This document shows positions 11,060 to 19,726 of a stretch of DNA of 55,665 nt, piece by piece; the first letter of the stretch is position 1, and each line of letters starts with the position of its first letter. Below the pieces are notes generated by a model, which was given only the letters and a program-made list of their open reading frames with translations, did not search any database and was not told where the DNA came from. Position numbers and translations under genes: made by a program. Source of the stretch: Nemertoderma westbladi (lineage: Eukaryota; Xenacoelomorpha; Nemertodermatida; Nemertodermatidae). The stretch is taken from the NCBI GenBank assembly GCA_032718475.1, contig JAUCBJ010005049.1, positions 1-55,665 of the forward strand. Reading direction: 5' to 3'.

Positions 11060-11372
11060 GGAGGTGTCTCATTGGTTCCCCCAAGCTTGACACTAGAACA
11101 AAATCGCCTCCGCTTTGCAGGACATTGCTTTCGCCGTGAGGACCAGCCAGTGCATAATCTTGTACTTTGGCAGCCTCATGGAGTGAATAAGCATGGTGGA
11201 CAGCCCCTGACTTTCTTGAGACGCATCTTAAAGGACACTGGCCTTGAAGATGCGGATGATCTAGCAAATGTCATGGGTGATAGGGAGTTGTGGCGGCGCA
11301 ATTTTGTCGACAAGCCGGCACAGCATTCTTAAAAATGCAGCTGCTATGCAGCATGCCGATCATAGTAGTAGT
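11048..11372 (+). pseudogene. Family B 3' end (terminal part of copy B1)
   Basis: Resumes family B immediately after the family A insertion and encodes the RT C-terminus (NIGGVSLVPPSLTLEQN, RLRFAGHCFRREDQPVHNL, VMGDRELW, DKPAQHS) ending with TAA at 11330-11332. A 3' UTR of about 30 nt follows, with a potential stem (GCTGC 11340-11344 with GCAGC 11348-11352, extended by GCA/TGC around a bulged A), then a (TAG)n tail near 11363-11371. The same hairpin and tail recur in copies B3 and B5. Confidence 0.8.
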
Positions 11373-12034
11373 TGGCGGTGGGTGGGTGGCCTGCCATTTC
11401 TAGAATTTTGAATAATTTGAGGTTTGATGATACATTAACATGTCTTAACATAATATTTTAGTTTTGATAATCATTAACACCATTGAAAGCTGCGCTATAG
11501 AGAGGGCGTTATATTATTTAATTATTACTTAATGCTGTCACCCCGCGCCCGGGTAGGTCCAGGGGTTCTATCACATTTGGGGCTCAGTGAGAAACACCTT
11601 TTCCCAGTGGCTATTTTTGAACCCATTTGTCTGAATTACACAGACATTCTCTGAGTTATGTGTAACTTCATATAAAAAATAATTTGTAATTAGTGTATTT
11701 TCCGATTCGAGCAGCACGATTGAAAATATTGAGTTTATGGTTTTTTTTCTCAAAATGGTAATTTTTGCTTTTAACTCTGACCTTTTTCATTAATGTAGCG
11801 TTACAGCTTCCCCAAATGGAGATAGCCTATGTTAAATAATGATGGATGAGTGCGACGTATGTTTGCGCTTTTAGACCTTTAACAGTTTAACCTGCTAATT
11901 TATGTGTCTTATAATGTCTGACAGTCCGTAAAAAATATGACCACAGCAGAAGCCAGTCTAGCGAGGTGTATGTCCCACCGGATGTGGGAGACTGGATTCT
12001 ATGGCAGAGAGAGATGTAGGCTACTTTGTATTAT
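11373..12034. other. Intergenic DNA, no gene seen
   Basis: AT-rich unique-looking sequence between two family B fragments. Short open stretches exist but show no recognisable motif. Confidence 0.4.
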
Positions 12035-12110
12035 TTGATTGATCTTTACTATATAATCTCTAAAAACTATGCTTATTTTAAGTTAAATACCAACAGTTCC
12101 TTTTAGGTGC
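12035..12110 (+). repeat. Direct repeat, left copy (about 80 bp, diverged)
   Basis: Resembles 15025-15105 (shared words include aaataccaacagttcctttt and actatataatctc-like DNA). The pair flanks the family B2/B3 block. It is too long and diverged for a target-site duplication; it is more likely two copies of an older repeat or a segmental duplicate. Confidence 0.5.
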
Positions 12111-12120
12111 CCTAATTTTT

Positions 12121-12525
12121 AGGATTTCCTCGACTTCTGGAGCCAGTAGGTGGAGTTATCATCACCCCATCATCATTATGATGATCTAAGGACATGCGTA
12201 GAACATAGTCAACCACAATAATGAACAAGAATGGTGCAAGTGTGTCTCCTTGGAGGACGCCCCATAACACTTCAAATGGTTCTGTGTCACCGTCAACAGT
12301 AGACACAAATGTTGTCGAACCATCGTATACTGATCTGATTGCTGCAATAATTTCATCAGGAATCCCATATGATGAAAGTATGCTGAACATACGTGAGCGA
12401 GAGACTGAATCAAAGGCCTTGAAGAAGTCAACAAAGATAACAGCCAGATGCCTGTCTTTCTTTTTTGATAGTTCTTCAATTATCCTTCTAAGTGCCAAAA
12501 TGGGCTCCATGGTCCCACGACCTTT
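12121..12525 (-). pseudogene. Family B RT fragment (copy B2, minus strand)
   Basis: Minus-strand RT core of family B: KGRGTMEPILALRRI, FVDFFKAFD, GIPDEIIAAI, GVLQGDTLAP and FIIVVDYVL. Frame is open, ending near 12112 in flanking DNA. Both ends are abrupt; the right end fuses at about 12525 to plus-strand family B linker sequence (copy B3). The segment duplicates RT sequence that is also in B3, so B2/B3 form an inverted pair. Confidence 0.8.
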
Positions 12526-14564
12526 ATGGCAGATCACTGTGAGGGCTATACTGCCTTCACAGAGGCAGTTAAGTTAGCAGCTGCAGAAACAGTTCCTGTA
12601 TACCCTCGAAATAGGAAACGGGCCCCCTGGACTGACAACAAAATTCAGAAGTGCCGAAATGACCTCTACAAGGCGCAGAAAGATTCAAGACTCAAACAGA
12701 CTACAGCGGCCACGAATGCAGTTAAGGCTGCATCTAGGTCCCTGAACAGGCAGTACTCTGTTAATTTACAGGAGCTAATAAACCAACAGGTTGATGCCAT
12801 CAATGATGCTGACGACAGCAGGCAATCATCCCATGCATGGAGATCGGTCAACTTGCTTGCTGGTCGAAAAAGCCAACCAACCACCAAGGTTAAGGCTGAA
12901 TCACCAGCCGATCGCCTCAATGGTTGGAAGGAAGGAATGGTTTGAAAAGCTCCTCAATAATGACAGGGTATTGCCTGATAACTTTATAGAAGTAAAGGTG
13001 TCTGAGTCTGTACTCCCAAATATTCCCATTGGTGATATCTCCTTTGCAGAAGTGAAGGCTGCTGCAAAGAGCATTAAGACCAATCGTGCCAGTGGAGTAG
13101 ATGGTGTTCCCCCTGAGGTCTTTAAAATACCTGAGTGTTTAAAGCTCATCTATCCCATCATAATAGACATGTACCGAACAACAAGAGTCCCACAAGAAAT
13201 GAAAACAAATAAGTTGGTGCCAGTTCCCAAGAAGGGCAACCTAACACTCTATGGTTCTTTTCGGGGTCTCATTGATCTCTATTTCTGCAAAGCTATACAA
13301 TAGAATTCTATTAAATCGCATCAGGGATCCCATTGAGAGACTGCTCCGTGGAAATCAGAATGGGTTCCGTAAAGGTCGTGGGATCATGGAGCCCATTTTG
13401 GCACTTAGAAGGATAATTGAAGAGTTATCAAAAAAGAAAGACAGGCATCTGGCTGTTATCTTTGTTGACTTCTTCAATGCCTTTGATTCAGTCTCTCGCT
13501 CACGTATGTTCAGCATACTTTCATTATATGGGATTCCTGATGAAATTATTGCAACAATCAGATCAGTATATGATGGTTCGACAACATTTGTGTCTACTGT
13601 TGACGGTGACACATAACCATTTGAAGTGCAGAGACACACTTGCACCATTCTTGTTCATAATTGTTGTTGACTATGTTCTGCGCATGTCCTTAGATTATTA
13701 TAATGATAATGGGGTGATGATAACTCCACCTACTGGCTCCAGAAGTCGAGGAAATCCTGCCAAGTACCTAACTGATCTAGACTTTGCTGATGACTTAGGA
13801 GTACTCTCAGAATCACTAGAGGGAGCCCAACGACTTTTTATTAACTCCAGAAAGACCAAAATTTTGACAGTTAACTTTGAAAGTCCTCAGCAAGTCTCTG
13901 ATCGGATGAGCATAAGCTCAAAAGATGGTATGCTTGATCATGTGGATGACTTCTGTTACCGGGGATCATGGATCCGGAAGTCAGGTGAGGACCTTCGAAT
14001 ACGTAAGGGAAAAGCATTGGCAGCCTTGAATAGGCTTTCCAGGATTTGGAAGTCAACGAGAATTAATCGGAAACTTAAGGTCCGATTATTTAGAGCAGCA
14101 GTAGTTTCAGTACTCCTCTATAGGAGTCCATGCTGGGTTCTAACTGCTGAGGACACCAAATCTCTGGATGGCACATTCACAAGAATGCTACGCCAGGTTC
14201 ATTGTGTCAAGTACAATGCACACATCTCCAACCAGACACTATATAACATTGGAGGTGTCTCATTGGTTCCCCCAAGCTTGACACTAGAACGAAATTGCCT
14301 CCGCTTTGCAGGACATTGCTTTCGCCGTAAGGACCAGCCAGTGCATAATCTTGTACTTTGGCAGCCTCATGGAGTGAATAAGCATGGTGGACAGCCCATG
14401 ACTTTCTTGAGACGCATCTTAAAGGACACTGGCCTTGAAGATGCGGATGATCTAGCAAATGTCATGGGTGATAGGGAGTTGTGGCAGTGCAATTTTGTCG
14501 ATAAGCCGGCACAGCTTTCTTAAAAATACAGCTGCAATGCAGCATGCCAATCCTAGTAGTAGTC
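12526..14564 (+). pseudogene. Family B non-LTR element without endonuclease (copy B3)
   Basis: Plus-strand linker and RT of family B in several frame pieces: 12526-12945 (basic linker, PVYPRNRKRAPW, RKSQPTTKVKAESPAD), a second piece to about 13260 (NRASGVDGVPPEVFK, VPVPKKGN), a third to a TAA at 13614-13616 (QNGFRKGRG, FVDFFNAFD), and a fourth to 14523 (LDFADDLGVL, LRFAGHCFRRKDQ). Lesions: a frameshift near 12935, another near 13262, the nonsense codon, a loss of about 20 bp that removes the LWGVLQG-type segment near 13630, and a 39-bp loss near 13838. Ends with a 3' hairpin and a (TAG)3 tail at 14554-14562. Confidence 0.85.
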
Positions 14565-14896
14565 ATTGCTACCAGTCCGGTAGTAGTGTTCGGTACTAAT
14601 TCAGGATCGCCACCAGTACCGGTTCTGTAGTTCGTTCGCATGGCTAATTACAAAATTAGGCCTAATCAGTATACCACTTTACGTCATACGTGATCTATAA
14701 TAACCAGATAACTGCACTGGTACCGCAGTACCTGTCAGCCAGTACTGTAAAACACCGAATACAGTATGGTATTGCATGTATTGACTGAGGATTCCAGATT
14801 CAGGGGTTGAGTACAGCAGTACAGTACTGGTACAGGCAGACAGGCCACAATGGTATTGCTGTGATTTCGTAATTTCCCTGAAACCCAATTTAGTCT

Positions 14897-14956
14897 ATGC
14901 TAATACAAATAAATAGATGCTAATTCAAATACATAGATGCTAATACAAATACATAG
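14897..14956 (+). repeat. 20-bp tandem repeat, three copies
   Basis: Unit atgctaatacaaatacatag, repeated three times with single-base differences. Confidence 0.85.
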
Positions 14957-15024
14957 AAGCCATAGCATAAGACGTTGTGTATATTTTATGTGAGTTTTTA
15001 CTTGTAATTTTAAATCGATGATTT

Positions 15025-15105
15025 TATTGTTCAATCGCTGCTATATATAATCTCCAAAAACTATGTTTACTTTCAGTGAAATACCAACAGTTCCTTTTAG
15101 GTGCT
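15025..15105 (+). repeat. Direct repeat, right copy (about 80 bp)
   Basis: Partner of 12035-12110; both end in cagttccttttaggtgc. Confidence 0.5.
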
Positions 15106-15946
15106 GCGCTTTAAATACCACGCAGAGTTATGACTTATACTAATTACAACGGGTGGGCATGAGATAACGCAAATGTTTACATTCTTTAGGAAGTATTGAT
15201 AATCGTCACACTCACGCAACTGACAATAGTACTGAGACACACCAATTTGCTGACTGTCACCAATTTTACTTGCATATAAGGAGAAACTTAGCTCACGTAC
15301 GTTGGGGACTATGAAACATCATAAACTCATACAAACCACTGTTATTTGAGCTAGGTAATTGTGAATAGTATTCCCTTCCGCTTACCTCAATAACCTAGAA
15401 AGCCAAGAGAGTTACCGGTTATTCGTAAGTATTCTCAAAATATTAACATTAATCAAATATGTTACAAACCACAGTATATTATAACAGCATAAAACAGTAT
15501 AAGGGTGATGCGGTGCGGCAATGTCAGCAGTCAGGCGTCAGAAAGTCAGGATGTGTTGTTGCAATAGAGTATGAAAGTATGGTAAAGTAAGTGGCAAGTT
15601 AATCGATTTGCGTTCTGTGATCTCTCTGGCTGCTGATATTTCTGGGCAAAGTCAGAAAGTCGCAGGAAGTGTATACACACTCACTGAAGGAATTGCAGCA
15701 ATCCCTGCCTGAAGTAGTCAACAAGGGATGAATCACCATCGAATGTCGTAGAATCAATGGAATCAGGCAGAACTCCAATCAGGAATCAGTAACCATGCCA
15801 TCCGTCTGTAACCCAGGGATTCAGTAATTCAGTCTATGGCGTGACGTAGAGTGGAAAGTATACTGATTGGATGGTAAATAACGCAGAAGCAAGGGGACAA
15901 AGAGAAATACTGTCCAATGGCTGGTAATTTCGTAATCTAAGCAGCT

Positions 15947-15951
15947 GTTTT
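15947..15951 (+). repeat. BEL-1 target-site duplication, left
   Basis: gtttt, repeated at 34533-34537. One extra T at the boundary makes a 4-bp reading (tttt) also possible; 5 bp gives inverted TAT/ATA LTR ends. Confidence 0.7.
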
Positions 15952-16085
15952 TATAGAATTATATTCCCTAAATGCCGTGGATTTTCAAAATTTTATTTTA
16001 TTCGGATTAACTTTGTAAAGGATTGCTTTGAATCCTCATTTGTATTTGTAATATCTATTGTACATCTATTGGTCAAGTGGTTCAG

Positions 16086-16165
16086 TAGCTCAGTCGGTAG
16101 AGCGTTGGAAATTATATGTGTAGTAGGTATTGAGTTCGAATCCTAGTAAGTGCGAATTATTTTTT
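16086..16165 (+). promoter_or_regulatory. tRNA-like Pol III unit in LTR (A box, B box, T6)
   Basis: A box TAGCTCAGTCGG (16086-16097) and B box GTTCGAATCC (16134-16143) fit Pol III type 2 consensus with tRNA-like spacing, followed by a T6 run (16160-16165). A D-stem (GCTC/GAGC) is intact, but the acceptor and anticodon stems do not pair, so it is a tRNA-derived or tRNA-mimicking sequence and not a functional tRNA gene. The 3' LTR has the same unit at 32769-32848. Confidence 0.65.
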
Positions 16166-16322
16166 GTGCAGAATTTCAACTCATTTAAATTAACCGCTAC
16201 AAATTAATTGCATTTGTCTGTACCAATGAGACTGTAGTTATTTGATTGTAACCAATGTCGTGCAAGTTATAATGTTAGCTGGACCAATAGCTATCTTTAA
16301 AACCCTGTTAGAACCTATAGAA

Positions 16323-16344
16323 CAATCGAGAATTTTCTCGATTG
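16323..16344 (+). repeat. Perfect 10-bp inverted repeat upstream of TATA box
   Basis: caatcgagaa and its reverse complement separated by 2 bp, 19 bp upstream of the TATA box; duplicated at 33006-33027. Could be a dimeric factor site. Confidence 0.75.
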
Positions 16345-16362
16345 ATTGCAGCACAAATTTGG

Positions 16363-16370
16363 TATATAAA
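16363..16370 (+). promoter_or_regulatory. BEL-1 LTR TATA box
   Basis: tatataaa, with a TCATTAG initiator-like word at 16384-16390 and AATAAA at 16492-16497 downstream, giving a probable R region of about 110-130 bp. Same in 3' LTR at 33046-33053 and 33175-33180. Confidence 0.65.
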
Positions 16371-16491
16371 GGTGCGATTTCGTTCATTAGTACACTTACA
16401 CATCTCTACTTCTCAGATTATCTTATCTTATCAATATTCTGTCGTGCTTAGTTTATTTCAGATTACATTGTATTATAATTATATCTTCTGT

Positions 16492-16497
16492 AATAAA
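16492..16497 (+). terminator. LTR poly(A) signal AATAAA
   Basis: AATAAA about 100 nt after the inferred start, followed by a T-rich stretch. In the 3' LTR (33175-33180) it would end genomic transcripts. Confidence 0.6.
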
Positions 16498-17854
16498 GTC
16501 AGAATTATCGCTAATCTGCTTTTCTATCTGTTTTACCATGATTCACTACGGTGAACCCAGCTAAGGGACAGGATGGCCGGCTAGAGATCGGGCCGCAGCA
16601 ATGAACGGGAACATCAGGGGAATGTAGACAAGAGACAACCCGCAATACCATCTTGAGTTATTCGCCCATCGCCTGAAAGGTTAGACAGCGTTCGACGCCT
16701 TGCTACCTAAGTATAAGACCAAAAGATCAAAAGGTAGAAGTAGTGACACGCTGTGAGCCTAAAATTACATCTTAGGGACTGTACTGTCTTGATTCAGGAA
16801 AAACCGCAGTAGACCTTCATATTCCTACGGGGGGGGGGGGGAGAGCAGGCAGATACTAGTACGCAGATAGGACGTAGGCACACCGGTACGAAGCATACAA
16901 ATTGGTAGGGTGCAGCAAACTGTACGCCTAACTCTTGCTAAGTACAGGTGTGTGTGCGACTATTTGTAGTACGACAGTGTCCATTGCATTAGAACTTGTA
17001 GGCTAGGGGGTTGCTGTGTTTTCACCTGAATTGGGATTGTGCCGTTCAGGCGGTAGGGCAGTTTACAGCTAGGCGCAAATAAATTGAGGCTATTAGGGAT
17101 ACTAACATCTACCGTGTCCCCGCCAACGCCCTAATAGGAAGTTACCCGGACTACCTGGGTGACTAAAATTCTAGATAGGAGCCAGGATAGCTATTAGTAA
17201 CTGTACGCCTACAGTAGTAAACTAACACATCTCTTCTTAGTATCAGGGACCTGGTACCTAAAATTGCCGAATTCTGGGCGTAGCATTAACCCTATGCCTG
17301 AATTTGAGTCCTGGAAATACGCAAGAGGGGAAGGAACCTTATCATTCGTGAGTATTGGACCTACAAGTTATAAAATTAGAATATTCATAAAATGCACACC
17401 GTACCCAGTAATTATATATGTGAAGGAGCAAAACTGCTTTTGACCGTTCAGAATTAACACACGCGCGTTAGAAATTATTTACACCTCAAAATATATAAAA
17501 TTAACTTTCGTCCTTACTGCACTTTGCTCGCTAGTTAGACATCTCCAAATATCTGCCTCTGTACCTAGCTAGCGTCTCTTTGCCCAACCATATAAATCAC
17601 ACCGCGGCAAAGTATACGAGCCCCTTAGTCCGTCAGTGAGTCAGCCTGATTTTAGGATTCGCTGCGCGGGATTTTGTTTCATCGAAGTTTGTCTGCTCGT
17701 AGACTGTTTTCTGCCTCACCGGTTATAAGAGATCGATACTGCAATATATTCGCTTACTTAGAGTTTACTGTTTTGGTGAGAAGGTCGGATTTATGATTTG
17801 GTTCACAAACTTTACAGTAGGATATTGCAGGTATTGTTACTGTCTCTTCGAATA

Positions 17855-18667
17855 GTAGGAATATGTTTTACTGAACTACGGTTCGGTAGGACTAAAGTTA
17901 TTTGAAAATTTTGTATTTTGAGGTAAAAATTTATATTTGATTAGCTAAGTGCTAATTTTTTGAAATAAAAATTTGATTTGAACCGCGTGTAAAATATTTT
18001 TTGGAATTGAATACCGGTGTTTAAAAGGGTTTAAATACCATATTGTACCGGTACAAAATTTTTCGTAAAAGTAAAACCTAACTCTTTTGTTTTTTCAGGA
18101 TTCAGAACTCATTTCTAGACTGTAACGGGAGCAAGACCGTGTTTAGCAAGTTTGGGAGATAGATAACTCAACAACTTTGGTTGGGAAAATCGCGTTTCGT
18201 CCGCAACGTTAAAAACGGAAAGGTTCACGTCCGGTTTGTATCTGGGAATCTGTTTTTCTGGAGAATTATTGGAGTGGGTGAGTTCGAAAAGTTGCATAAA
18301 TAAGTTAGGCATTACCGTATTAGTTAAAATTATTGTGGGTTCCACTGTCTCAAGTATTTATGCATTCCGTACGATTTCTTTGTTCATTGCTGAATTAGTC
18401 CGTATTATTGTATTTAATTTACCTTTTGATAACGCATATCGTTATCCGATTTATTTGTTATAAAATTGGCCGCTAGGCTAATTTTATTATATACTTATTC
18501 CGTGACATTTATTTGCTGTAAAATTGGCCGTTTAGGCTAATTTTATCCATCTGCTATAAAATCGGCCGGTAGGCTAATTTTATATGACTGTAATTAGTAC
18601 CGTTTAGATATAAATACGGTAAACTCGATACTTTGACACTCACTTTACTTGACTTACAACTACCGAA
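17855..18667 (+). other. BEL-1 5' leader
   Basis: Non-coding leader between LTR and gag start. No tRNA-complementary primer site is obvious after the LTR. A possible short intron has donor gag/gtaaaa near 17919 and acceptor ttttttcag near 18100. The three tandem hairpins at 18460-18583 lie here. Confidence 0.55.
18460..18583 (+). repeat. Three tandem stem-loops in gag leader
   Basis: Stem 1 is 18460-18487, stem 2 is 18519-18545, stem 3 is 18556-18583. Each has an arm like taaaattggcc pairing with ggctaatttta across a 4-5 nt loop, with a G-T wobble (and one C-A mismatch in stem 3). Arms are conserved while loops differ. The position just before gag matches where retroelements carry packaging or dimer-linkage structures; that role is inferred. 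Confidence 0.7.
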
Positions 18668-19726
18668 ATGAGTGACAAACAAGACTATACGAAGAATACA
18701 CCTACCGACTATGACTCATGTGACGCAGATAAGTCAGCAGCGGAGGAACAACAGGGGAAGACTCGCGAGCCTACCGAACCTACACCGTGTGCGTCACCAG
18801 TACATCCAACGGGAGTACCGGATGCCGTAGTACGAGGCGACGGCAGGACCGAGGATTTTCTAACTGTTCCGCAACCTAGATACAGGGAAACGGACATGGT
18901 AAGTTCAGCAGGAAGCCAGGAGAGTGTGGTTAGAAGCGTCGGTGGATACATGGCGCATATTACCAGGAGTATTGGAGAAGGTCATCGCATATTAGACGAG
19001 TTGACCGCTCCGATGTCTCGATTCGAGTTCTACACCCTCCAGGTTAGAGTGCAAACTAGAGTACACAAGTCCGTAGATAACCTAATTGGTCTACAAGATC
19101 TAGCTAGACAGAGACAGGACATGGATACTCAACTTAGAATCCTCGAGAAACTAATGATCGCTAGAGAGAAACTGATTCAGTTTAAGTCGACGATTAGGCA
19201 GATACAACAGGAACAAGCGGACCAGTTGTTAGGTGAGTCAGTGTCGGACGAATTATTACAACCCGAGGAAGAACAGGAGTTGTACCGACTGGATGGACAA
19301 TTGAAACACCTGACGGATCACTTACGCATGTGCGGCGAAGACGTCGGCGATTTGGAAACCGTGCCGGAATATACGAGGGAAACTTCACCCGTACGAATCG
19401 AATCGGCAACGGGAATATTGGATCAATCGTTGGTAAGTATTCGTAGCGAAATTGGCGAGGGAAGTATGGTTACGTCAGAAGTTGCTCGACAACAGCAAGA
19501 ATTCTACCGACAACGACGAGAAATGGAGGAACAAGCTCAACTTCTAGTGATGCAGGCAGCAGTAGAAGAAGAGAAGCTACGCGTTGCGAATGTAGCGAGA
19601 ATCTCTCATCTACAGGAACAAGCTGAATTAGAAGCAGCCGAAGTAGAAAGGTTAGAGGTAGACATTGCTCAACGAACGGCAGCGGCTGATTTAGCGCAAC
19701 GAAACGCAGCGGCAGAATTAGAGTGA
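18668..19726 (+). CDS. gag: BEL-1 gag, N-terminal part (ends at in-frame TGA)
   Basis: Starts at ATG 18668 (MSDKQDY) and runs 352 codons to TGA at 19724-19726. The same frame continues beyond it to 27091, and neighbouring repeat units carry CGA where the TGA stands, so this is a single C-to-T nonsense change in a gag-pol frame. The product is acidic and Thr/Pro-rich at first, then increasingly helical; residues from about 270 form a Q/E/A-rich coiled coil with heptad-like AAAELE-type repeats. No membrane segment or signal peptide. It would form the structural particle protein. The motif of the dispersed 20-bp family occurs at 18756-18775. Confidence 0.8.
   Translation: MSDKQDYTKNTPTDYDSCDADKSAAEEQQGKTREPTEPTPCASPVHPTGVPDAVVRGDGRTEDFLTVPQPRYRETDMVSSAGSQESVVRSVGGYMAHITRSIGEGHRILDELTAPMSRFEFYTLQVRVQTRVHKSVDNLIGLQDLARQRQDMDTQLRILEKLMIAREKLIQFKSTIRQIQQEQADQLLGESVSDELLQPEEEQELYRLDGQLKHLTDHLRMCGEDVGDLETVPEYTRETSPVRIESATGILDQSLVSIRSEIGEGSMVTSEVARQQQEFYRQRREMEEQAQLLVMQAAVEEEKLRVANVARISHLQEQAELEAAEVERLEVDIAQRTAAADLAQRNAAAELE

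Larger units (their letters stand above)
14565..15946. other. Intergenic DNA left of BEL-1
   Basis: No gene seen. Contains degenerate ACCGGTAC-type low-complexity DNA (14570-14860), a 20-bp tandem repeat (14897-14956), the right copy of the approximately 80-bp direct repeat (about 15025-15105), and unique-looking sequence up to the BEL-1 target duplication. Confidence 0.45.
15952..17854 (+). repeat. BEL-1 5' LTR
   Basis: Direct repeat of 32635-34532. Internal order: Pol III-like unit (16086-16165), inverted repeat (16323-16344), TATA box (16363-16370), possible initiator near 16384-16393, poly(A) signal AATAAA (16492-16497), then roughly 1.35 kb of U5-like sequence ending at 17854. The transcription signals therefore sit in the first third and U5 is unusually long. 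A G-run of 13 (near 16829-16841) is 8 in the 3' copy. Confidence 0.92.

Noticed and set aside
12121-12600. Twin-priming 5' inversion of one family B insertion
   Set aside because: The inverted piece duplicates RT sequence already present in the plus part and is not the region just upstream of it, so simple twin priming does not explain it.
16078-16150. Functional tRNA gene
   Set aside because: Acceptor, anticodon and T stems do not pair adequately; only promoter boxes and the D-stem are intact.
17855-17900. BEL-1 primer-binding site
   Set aside because: No TGG-starting tRNA-complementary stretch directly follows the LTR; I could not support any specific tRNA.
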